From an uncultured Bacteroidota bacterium (GTDB lineage: Bacteria; Bacteroidota; Bacteroidia; Chitinophagales; Chitinophagaceae): a stretch of 5,631 nt of DNA. How positions within the stretch are numbered: the stretch's first letter is position 1; the number at the start of each line of letters is the position of its first letter. Positions 1 through 5,631 of this stretch are shown here, piece after piece. Location: positions 1 to 5,631 of the forward strand of contig CAIWHF010000207.1 of the NCBI GenBank assembly GCA_903912405.1. The letters run 5' to 3'. A program made the translations under genes and the position numbers. The notes beneath the pieces are model-generated. The model ran no database searches. It saw only the letters and a list, made by a program, of their open reading frames with translations, and had not been told where the DNA came from.

Positions 1-165
1 ACCAATTAATAATTGTATATCACATAAAATCATAAAAAGCAAATTTGCTTTTTGGGTGCTTTTTTCAAAAGCAGCATTAGCGCGCCAAGCCGTCCAAATT
101 TTATAGAGCGTATATAATGCAGCAACTAAAACTGCGTATCTAAGAAAACTATGTAGATGAATCAT
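1..165 (-). CDS. Partial small integral membrane protein (N-terminal 55 codons; 'cytochrome B'-like Bacteroidota family)
   Basis: An open frame on the minus strand starts at ATG (163-165) and continues past the left edge, so only the first 55 residues are seen. It begins MIHLHSFLRYAVLVAALYTL. A first membrane helix covers about residues 6-23. A basic, polar stretch follows (KIWTAWRANAAFEKSTQKAN), and a second helix starts at about residue 41 (LLFMILCDIQLLIG). The LHS-LRY opening and the D-I-Q-LL-G motif in the second helix recall a family of roughly 150-residue, four-helix Bacteroidota proteins that databases often label 'cytochrome B' or hypothetical. That match is from memory. No haem ligand role can be shown, although His3 and His5 lie near the first helix. 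An in-frame GTG at 178-180 is an alternative start that would add five residues; the ATG gives the better family-like N-terminus. The gene begins 33 nt after the sulfatase-like gene, so co-transcription is likely. Its function is unknown. Confidence 0.62.
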   Translation of the reverse strand, partial: MIHLHSFLRYAVLVAALYTLYKIWTAWRANAAFEKSTQKANLLFMILCDIQLLIG

Positions 166-198
166 AAATAAATTTTGCACAAAATAATAAATTAAATG

Positions 199-2067
199 CT
201 ACTTCATGGCATTTTTATTCAAGTCATTTCTATATACTTGAATAAAAGATTGCAAATGTCTTAAAAGCGAATCGCTCTGCTTATGTTGAATAGGCTTTAG
301 GCAAGTACTATCCGTACTTTTATCAAAAAGATATTGATCGCTCTCTTGAATCCATTTTAAAACGAAATCGTTTTCAATCCACACATATTGTTGATTGAAA
401 TAAGCAATGGCAAAAGGATGAGAAGGATGGAAAATAGAATTACCTAAGGCATAAAATGGTTTGGGATAATGCAGATAATCTAGCACACTAGGGAGAATAT
501 CAATTTGCTGGGTAACTGCAGAAACCTGACCCTTTAAATGGGCATCATTGGGTGCATAATATAAAATTGGGATACTATACTGACCAATTTCTGATCGATA
601 GTAAGGATGCGCACTTAAGGGAGAAGTATGATCGGCAGTAATAACAAACAAGGTATTTGCATACCACGATTGTTGAGCCGCTGCTTCAAAAAATTGTCTT
701 AATGCAAAATCGGTATAGGCTATGGCCTGATGGGCTGGAAGCAAACCTACGGGCAGTTTGTTTTTTAACGAATCGGGAACCGCATAGGGTGGGTGTGAAC
801 TTAAGGTAAAAACACCGCTAATAAAGGGTTGTTTTACGTTATTTAGTTCTTTTACTACGCGTTGCAGAAAAGGCGCATCCCATATACCCCAATTTCCATC
901 ATAGTCGGCTTCATGATCATACTCTGTTCTACCAAAATACTTTTGAAATCCGGCAGCAGCTGTATATACATCAAAACTCATAGTGCCATTGGTACCCCCA
1001 TGAAAGAAATAAGATGTATATCCGTAAGGTGATAATAAATTAGCAAATGATGGCATCGTATTGGTACTATAAGGCGAAACGGGAATAGCCTCATCCATCA
1101 AAGAGGGCATACCTGACAACACTGCTGGAATGCCTTCTGCCGAATGCAATCCATTAGCAAAGGCATTATTACAAAGCAAGCCTTGTTGCATAAGGGAATC
1201 TAGAAAAGGCGTATAGCTAGGTGATATTCCTAAGGAGGTAAACTCTTTAGAAAAGCTTTCTAACATTATAACTACCACATTCATTTTTTTAAAACTACCA
1301 GACGCATAATTTTTATGCGTATTGACGTCTGCTTGTGCAACAGCTATATGCCTATAAGCAGGTGTTTCTAAAAATTGATTTTGTAACGTAGTAATAATAC
1401 TAAAAGGTGTATTGATCACCAAAGGCACCTCTTTATTATCAACTACTTGCACCGCATTGCGCACACCAATGGGCACGTATTGCAAACCGCCTCTTATAGC
1501 TATTATAGCTATACCGCTTATCCAAACTAGATGAAAAGCAATATGCAAAATCTTTTGATAAACCGATGTATCAACAAGGGGCACTAGTGCCTTTGTCCAT
1601 CGATTATTTATTTTATAAAATACATTGACTATAGCTATATAAGCAACAAGAATATACCAATAGTCTTTAAATAAACCGGGGAGAATGGATAACGAATCGC
1701 CTTTGCGCGTGAAAAATAAAAGCACATCAGCGGTAGCTCTTTTAAAATTAAATTTAAAATAAATCCAATCCGAAAATTCAAATGCAAAGGCTATGCTATT
1801 AATGGTAATAAACAAATAAAATGCATACCTAAACCAAGAAGGATTTCTATGCAAAAACAAAATACCTACTATAAAATAGAGGACATTTAGCGCCCATATA
1901 GCACTTAGATCGTAGCGAAGTGCATATCCACAGATTTTAAGAAATGACAAACAACTAACATCTTTAAAACTGTTATGATTAATAGTGAAAAACACCACTC
2001 TACTTATTGCAAAAATAGCAAGAAGCAAAAGAAGTTGTTTAGTATAAAGTCGAAGTAAGGCTTTCAA
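199..2067 (-). CDS. LTA synthase-family membrane phosphotransferase/sulfatase-like protein
   Basis: A complete 622-residue protein. It has five predicted membrane helices (about residues 10-28, 52-72, 78-97, 135-151 and 173-191), a linker, and a periplasmic alkaline-phosphatase/sulfatase-fold domain from about 262 to 560. This is the LtaS layout. Motifs fitting that superfamily are NVVVIMLESFS with likely metal ligand Glu270; NGLHSAEGIPA with Ser309 at the nucleophile position (Thr in Staphylococcus LtaS); FHGGTNGTMSFD around His356; SSHPPY with His425; and ITADH with Asp479-His480 as metal ligands. All key positions are present, so the enzyme should be active. Family members move phosphoglycerol or phosphoethanolamine from a lipid to an envelope acceptor, or hydrolyse such esters. 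A Bacteroidota cell is not expected to make lipoteichoic acid, so the substrate is unknown. The only plausible start is TTG (2065-2067): an in-frame TAA lies 12 nt upstream, and the first internal Met is residue 262, beyond every helix. The stop is TAG. Confidence 0.9.
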   Translation of the reverse strand: MKALLRLYTKQLLLLLAIFAISRVVFFTINHNSFKDVSCLSFLKICGYALRYDLSAIWALNVLYFIVGILFLHRNPSWFRYAFYLFITINSIAFAFEFSDWIYFKFNFKRATADVLLFFTRKGDSLSILPGLFKDYWYILVAYIAIVNVFYKINNRWTKALVPLVDTSVYQKILHIAFHLVWISGIAIIAIRGGLQYVPIGVRNAVQVVDNKEVPLVINTPFSIITTLQNQFLETPAYRHIAVAQADVNTHKNYASGSFKKMNVVVIMLESFSKEFTSLGISPSYTPFLDSLMQQGLLCNNAFANGLHSAEGIPAVLSGMPSLMDEAIPVSPYSTNTMPSFANLLSPYGYTSYFFHGGTNGTMSFDVYTAAAGFQKYFGRTEYDHEADYDGNWGIWDAPFLQRVVKELNNVKQPFISGVFTLSSHPPYAVPDSLKNKLPVGLLPAHQAIAYTDFALRQFFEAAAQQSWYANTLFVITADHTSPLSAHPYYRSEIGQYSIPILYYAPNDAHLKGQVSAVTQQIDILPSVLDYLHYPKPFYALGNSIFHPSHPFAIAYFNQQYVWIENDFVLKWIQESDQYLFDKSTDSTCLKPIQHKQSDSLLRHLQSFIQVYRNDLNKNAMK

Positions 2068-2079
2068 TACAAAGGAGAT

Positions 2080-2112
2080 TTAACAAATAGACCACTCAGT
2101 TGAGTGGTCTAT
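2080..2112 (-). terminator. Probable intrinsic terminator of nrdJ
   Basis: A perfect 12-bp inverted repeat, with arms at 2087-2098 (ATAGACCACTCA) and 2101-2112, leaves a central GT; a real loop would open to about four bases. On the minus strand it begins 21 nt after the nrdJ stop codon and is followed by a moderately U-rich run (TTGTTAAATC). The plus-strand side (ATAACGTTAAGG) has no T-run, so it favours termination of minus-strand transcription. The U-tract is imperfect, so termination may be partial and the downstream gene could be reached by read-through. The stem ends 19 nt before the TTG start of the next gene. Confidence 0.68.
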
Positions 2113-2133
2113 AACGTTAAGGATTAGTTGATA

Positions 2134-5100
2134 TTAGCTGCATCCAGTGGTAGTTCCACAATTAGGACACATATAGCAAGTGCCATTGCGTAAAGTAATA
2201 TTACCACACTGACGACAAGCTGGTGCATCTGCACTAGTGCCCATTAGCTTTTTAGTGTCGGCACTGTTTACAGCCATAGCTGCGGCAGCTACTGCTTTTG
2301 GTGCTACTGCTTTTACGGTTTCGTTGGTAGCAGCCGGTGCTGTAATGCGCACTTGTGATAATTCTTGATTTGCTTGATCTAATTTGCTTACATGCTCAGG
2401 ATCTAATACATGTACTAAATCATCTCTATCTAAATATTCATATGCTAATACTCTGAAGATATAATCTAATACAGAGGTAGCGCTTTTAATATTTGGATGA
2501 TCTACCATTCCAGCTGGCTCAAAGCGCGTGAAGATAAATTTATCTACAAACTCTTCTAAAGGTACACCATATTGCAAGCCAACAGATACGGCAACTGCAA
2601 AGCTATTTAATAAGCTACGCATCGTTGCTCCTTCCTTAGCCATATCAATAAAGATTTCACCTAAAGTACCATCTTTGTACTCACCTGTGCGTAAGAATAA
2701 AGCCTGGCCACCAACTTTACTTTTAATAGTATAGCCATGGCGTTTAGCTGGTAATTGTTTGCGCTCAATAATTCTACTTAATTGACGTTTCAATGTAGTG
2801 TCTGGACTATCTTGTACACGCTTGTTTACTTCTTCTAATAATTCATCAATAGTTAATTTTCCTAAATCAACAATATTTGAATTCAGTGCACTTTCTGCAG
2901 TTGCAGCGCCTTCGTCTTTTTTCTTTTTATCGCTTTTGTTGCTTAAAGGTTGGCTCAATTTAGAACCATCACGATACAAAGCACATGCTTTCAATCCTAA
3001 TTCCCAACTTAATTGATAGCAATCTTTAATCTCATCAATTACCGCTTCGTTTGGTAGATTAATGGTTTTAGATATTGCACCAGAGATGAATGGTTGCACG
3101 GCAGCCATCATACGAATATGACCGTGTGCATGAATATAGCGTTCGCCTTTTTTACCACATTTGTTGGCACAATCAAAAACAGATAAATGTTCATCTTTCA
3201 AGAAAGGTGCCCCTTCAATTGTCATCGTTCCACATACGTAATCGTTTGCTGCATCTATTTCCTCATCTGTGTATCCTAATGATTCTAATAGATTAAAACT
3301 CATATCGTAGTATTCTTCTGGCTTAAATCCAAGGCGTTGCAAACACTCTTCACCTAAGTTATATACATTAAATACAAATCCAATTTCAAATGCACTTTCT
3401 ACTGCTACGTCTAATTTTTTTATTTCCTCAGCAATAAATCCTTTTTCACTCAATGTTTGGTGATTGATAAATGGTGCACCATCGAAGCTTGCATGTCCTT
3501 TTGCATATTTTACAATAGCATTTGTTTGCTCTTCGCTGTAGCCTAATTTAGTTAATGCAGTAGGGATCGATTGGTTAATGATTTTGAAATAACCACCACC
3601 AGAAAGTTTTTTAAATTTCACTAAAGCGAAATCTGGCTCTATACCAGTAGTATCGCAATCCATTACCAAACCAATTGTTCCAGTAGGCGCAATAACCGTT
3701 GCTTGTGCATTTCTATAACCATATTTTTCACCATACATTACAGCATCATCCCATGCTTTGGTAGCTGATTGCAATAAATAATCTGGGCAATATTTAGCAT
3801 TGATACCTGCTGGTTTAATCTCTAAACCTTCATAAGCATCTGTTGCATCATAAGCAGCTGCACGGTGATTTCTCATGACGCGCAACATATGCTCTCTGTT
3901 TTCTTTAAAACGAGGGAAAGCTCCTAAAGCTTGCGCCATCTCTGCTGATGTTTTGTAGGCAATACCATTCATGATAGCAGAAATAGATGCTGCAATAGCA
4001 CGACCTTCTTCACTGTCATAAGCAATACCACTTACCATCAACATAGATCCTAAATTAGCATAACCTAAGCCTAATGTTCGATAGTCGTAGCTCAACTGTG
4101 CTACTTCTGGCGAAGGGAATTGCGCCATTAATACAGAGATTTCTAAAACAACGGTCCATAAACGGGCCATATATTCAAAACCAACTACATCAAAAGTGCT
4201 CGTAGCTTCATCGAAGAATCTACGGAGATTTAAAGAAGCCAAATTACATGCCGTATTATCTAAGAACATATACTCAGAGCATGGATTAGAAGCTCTAATA
4301 GAACCGCCTTCTGGACAAGTATGCCACTCATTAATGGTTGTATTGTATTGTGTTCCAGGGTCTGCACAACGCCATGCGGAATAAGCAATTTTTTCCCAAA
4401 GCTGACGCGCTGGAATTTTCTTCATTACTTTTCCATCACTTCTACCGGTCATTTCCCAATCTTCGTTGTTGGCTAAACGACGGAAAAATTCATTAGGTAT
4501 ACGTACTGAGTTATTTGAATTTTGACCCGATACCGTTTTGTAAGCTTCACCTTCATAATCAGATGCATAACCAGCTGCAATAAGCGCTGCTACTTTCTTT
4601 TCTTCTTCTACTTTCCAATCGATGAAGTCGATAATTTCAGGGTGATCTAAATCCAAACACACCATTTTAGCAGCACGACGTGTAGTTCCGCCACTCTTAA
4701 TAGCACCCGCAGCTCGGTCACCAATTTTTAAGAAGCTCATTAAACCACTTGAAGTACCACCGCCACTTAATTTTTCACCTTCTGCACGGATATTAGAATA
4801 GTTGGTACCTACACCAGAACCATATTTAAAAATTCTTGCTTCACGAACCCACAAATCCATAATACCACCTTCGTTTACCAAATCATCATCTACACTCAAG
4901 ATAAAACATGCATGTGGTTGAGGACGCTCATAAGCATTTTTAGAACGCTCTAAATTTCCTGTAATTGGATCTACGTAAAAGTGACCTTGCGCTTTTCCGT
5001 TGATGCCATAACTATTGTACAAACCCGTATTAAACCACTGTGGTGAATTTGGTGCGCAGCTCTGCATCAAAATACTATACACCAACTCATCATAAAAAAC

Positions 5101-5451
5101 TAGTGCATCTTTTTCTGATGCAAAGTAACCATACTGAAAACCCCAAGTTCTCCAGCAGTCCGCTAAACGATGCGCTACTTGTTTTACAGAAGTTTCTCTT
5201 CCAAGAGAACCATCTGCCTGAGGAACACCTGCTTTTCTAAAATATTTTTGAGCTAAAATATCGGTAGCAATTTGAGACCAATGCGAAGGCACTTCTACAT
5301 CTGTCATTTCAAATACTTTTTCTCCGTTTGGATTTCTAATTACCGAGGTTCTATAATCATAGGTAAATTGTTCGTAAGGTGTTTGGCTATCTTTGGTATA
5401 TTGACGATTAAATGCCAAACCTTTGTTTGTTTTTTGTTTTGCTGCCTTCAT
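2134..5451 (-). CDS. nrdJ: Class II adenosylcobalamin-dependent ribonucleotide reductase (long form)
   Basis: A complete 1105-residue enzyme that reduces ribonucleotides to deoxyribonucleotides in the cytosol, using coenzyme B12 to generate a thiyl radical, with no need for oxygen or a small subunit. The catalytic signature NPCSE gives Asn389, Cys391 (thiyl) and Glu393. Cys182 (PHACFIL) and Cys402 (NTACNLASLNL) fit the redox pair; the 391-to-402 spacing equals the 322-to-333 spacing in Thermotoga NrdJ. Residues 209-280 hold the glycine-rich effector/substrate loops, and APTGTIG (588-594) is the phosphate-binding loop. No ATP-cone is apparent. After the barrel, a charged Lys-rich linker (about 836-850) leads to a TSCPD-type domain (about 905-1006), then an Ala-rich linker and a cysteine tail with Cys1079, 1082, 1092, 1095, 1098 and 1104. 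The tail probably combines a zinc site with a disulfide relay that re-reduces the active site. The ATG start (5449-5451) has no Shine-Dalgarno, as is usual in Bacteroidota. The length fits the long NrdJ group. Confidence 0.97.
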   Translation of the reverse strand: MKAAKQKTNKGLAFNRQYTKDSQTPYEQFTYDYRTSVIRNPNGEKVFEMTDVEVPSHWSQIATDILAQKYFRKAGVPQADGSLGRETSVKQVAHRLADCWRTWGFQYGYFASEKDALVFYDELVYSILMQSCAPNSPQWFNTGLYNSYGINGKAQGHFYVDPITGNLERSKNAYERPQPHACFILSVDDDLVNEGGIMDLWVREARIFKYGSGVGTNYSNIRAEGEKLSGGGTSSGLMSFLKIGDRAAGAIKSGGTTRRAAKMVCLDLDHPEIIDFIDWKVEEEKKVAALIAAGYASDYEGEAYKTVSGQNSNNSVRIPNEFFRRLANNEDWEMTGRSDGKVMKKIPARQLWEKIAYSAWRCADPGTQYNTTINEWHTCPEGGSIRASNPCSEYMFLDNTACNLASLNLRRFFDEATSTFDVVGFEYMARLWTVVLEISVLMAQFPSPEVAQLSYDYRTLGLGYANLGSMLMVSGIAYDSEEGRAIAASISAIMNGIAYKTSAEMAQALGAFPRFKENREHMLRVMRNHRAAAYDATDAYEGLEIKPAGINAKYCPDYLLQSATKAWDDAVMYGEKYGYRNAQATVIAPTGTIGLVMDCDTTGIEPDFALVKFKKLSGGGYFKIINQSIPTALTKLGYSEEQTNAIVKYAKGHASFDGAPFINHQTLSEKGFIAEEIKKLDVAVESAFEIGFVFNVYNLGEECLQRLGFKPEEYYDMSFNLLESLGYTDEEIDAANDYVCGTMTIEGAPFLKDEHLSVFDCANKCGKKGERYIHAHGHIRMMAAVQPFISGAISKTINLPNEAVIDEIKDCYQLSWELGLKACALYRDGSKLSQPLSNKSDKKKKDEGAATAESALNSNIVDLGKLTIDELLEEVNKRVQDSPDTTLKRQLSRIIERKQLPAKRHGYTIKSKVGGQALFLRTGEYKDGTLGEIFIDMAKEGATMRSLLNSFAVAVSVGLQYGVPLEEFVDKFIFTRFEPAGMVDHPNIKSATSVLDYIFRVLAYEYLDRDDLVHVLDPEHVSKLDQANQELSQVRITAPAATNETVKAVAPKAVAAAAMAVNSADTKKLMGTSADAPACRQCGNITLRNGTCYMCPNCGTTTGCS

Positions 5452-5489
5452 AAAATTCTATGGGTTGAGTGGGTTTGTTATTTTTAATG

Positions 5490-5522
5490 TTCCTTTTTCT
5501 AAAAACTAATTTTTAGGAGGAA
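5490..5522 (-). other. Possible hairpin in the nrdJ 5' leader
   Basis: Read on the minus strand, CTAAAAA and TTTTTAG form a perfect 7-bp stem around a TTAG loop (plus-strand 5499-5516). An outer TTCCT/AGGAA pairing (5518-5522 with 5490-5494) could extend it across an asymmetric internal loop. It would lie at the very 5' end of the transcript predicted from the candidate promoter. The inner stem is AU-rich and weak. This could simply reflect local base composition, and no known riboswitch class is recognised. Confidence 0.25.
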
Positions 5523-5526
5523 GTAA

Positions 5527-5557
5527 CGAAATTATCTAAAAGAAAAATTTGATGCAA
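5527..5557 (-). promoter_or_regulatory. Candidate Bacteroidota-type promoter for nrdJ
   Basis: On the minus strand, TTG (plus-strand 5555-5557) is followed after exactly 20 nt by TAATTTCG (plus-strand 5527-5534). The -7 element matches the Bacteroidota consensus TAnnTTTG at all but one fixed position, and the spacing is within the usual 19-21 nt. The transcript would start near 5520, giving a leader of about 70 nt before the nrdJ ATG. In AT-rich DNA such matches arise easily, so this is a candidate only. Confidence 0.42.
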
Positions 5558-5576
5558 CTAATTTTATTCAGATACC

Positions 5577-5585
5577 TGTGGATAA
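5577..5585 (-). promoter_or_regulatory. DnaA-box 9-mer upstream of nrdJ
   Basis: The minus strand reads TTATCCACA, an exact match to the strongest form of the DnaA box (TTATNCACA). It sits about 20 nt upstream of the -33 element of the candidate nrdJ promoter and 126 nt from the start codon, a position typical of an activator site. In E. coli, DnaA binds boxes upstream of nrdAB and affects its expression, so a regulatory role here is reasonable. It is a single box with no second copy in the visible 180 nt, and binding is not shown. Confidence 0.4.
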
Positions 5586-5631
5586 CATTTTCTTTTCTTT
5601 GTAGGCTTGCGTTTGACTTTTTTTAAAAAAA

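Noticed and set aside
163..201. Sulfatase-like gene and downstream small membrane protein being one gene split by an in-frame TAG
   Set aside because: The two frames are the same and only 33 nt separate them, but both ends look natural: the sulfatase domain is complete and the small protein has a family-like N-terminus at its own ATG.
1924..1932. DnaA-box-like ATATCCACA inside the sulfatase-like gene
   Set aside because: It has one mismatch at a conserved position and is inside coding sequence; near-matches of this kind are expected by chance.
2528..5487. Several plus-strand open frames of 60-72 codons antisense to nrdJ
   Set aside because: They lie entirely or mostly opposite a strongly supported 1105-codon gene, have no recognisable family motifs and fit shadow frames of its codon pattern.
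5552..5626. Plus-strand 24-codon hydrophobic open frame (starts MQLILFRYLW) with AGGAGG about 30 nt upstream
   Set aside because: The AGGAGG is too far away to serve as a ribosome site, Bacteroidota rarely use one, and the frame overlaps the nrdJ promoter/DnaA-box region. Nothing else supports expression.
5452..5631. Cobalamin riboswitch or NrdR box upstream of nrdJ
   Set aside because: I looked for a B12-box-like motif and for paired ACAC-type NrdR boxes and saw neither. The predicted leader of about 70 nt is also too short for a cobalamin riboswitch. Elements beyond the right edge cannot be excluded.
5618..5631. T7A7 run at the right edge
   Set aside because: It could be part of a terminator of an upstream gene or a bent-DNA tract, but it touches the window end and no stem precedes it, so no call is made.

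Overview
The window looks like an ordinary chromosomal segment from an AT-rich member of the Bacteroidota, plausibly the Chitinophagales/Sphingobacteriales side. Three things point there. No gene start is preceded by a Shine-Dalgarno sequence. The one recognisable promoter fits the Bacteroidota pattern (TTG, about 20 nt, TAnnTTTG-like). The proteins also resemble Bacteroidota families. All three genes lie on the minus strand, so they read from right to left in these coordinates.

Layout in transcription order. (1) Positions 5452-5631 are the upstream region of the RNR gene. They contain an exact DnaA-box 9-mer, a candidate promoter and a possible leader hairpin. (2) Positions 5451-2134 encode a complete long-form class II (adenosylcobalamin-dependent) ribonucleotide reductase, NrdJ, with intact catalytic residues, a TSCPD-type C-terminal domain and a cysteine-rich tail. 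(3) Positions 2133-2068 are a 66-nt spacer with a near-ideal 12-bp inverted repeat, probably the nrdJ terminator. (4) Positions 2067-199 encode a complete five-helix membrane protein with an extracytoplasmic sulfatase/alkaline-phosphatase-fold domain (LTA synthase/phosphoglycerol transferase type). It apparently starts at TTG. (5) After 33 nt, positions 165-1 hold the first 55 codons of a small membrane protein that runs off the left edge.

Functionally, NrdJ supplies dNTPs without needing oxygen, provided B12 is available. The other two genes belong to the cell envelope. The hairpin suggests nrdJ is transcribed separately. The envelope gene and the small membrane-protein gene are close enough to share a transcript.

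No mobile element, tRNA, rRNA, CRISPR array or defence system is visible, and I do not see a clearly new multi-gene system. The points most worth checking are the DnaA box upstream of nrdJ, the TTG start just behind a strong hairpin, and the unknown substrate of the LtaS-like enzyme in a presumably Gram-negative cell.
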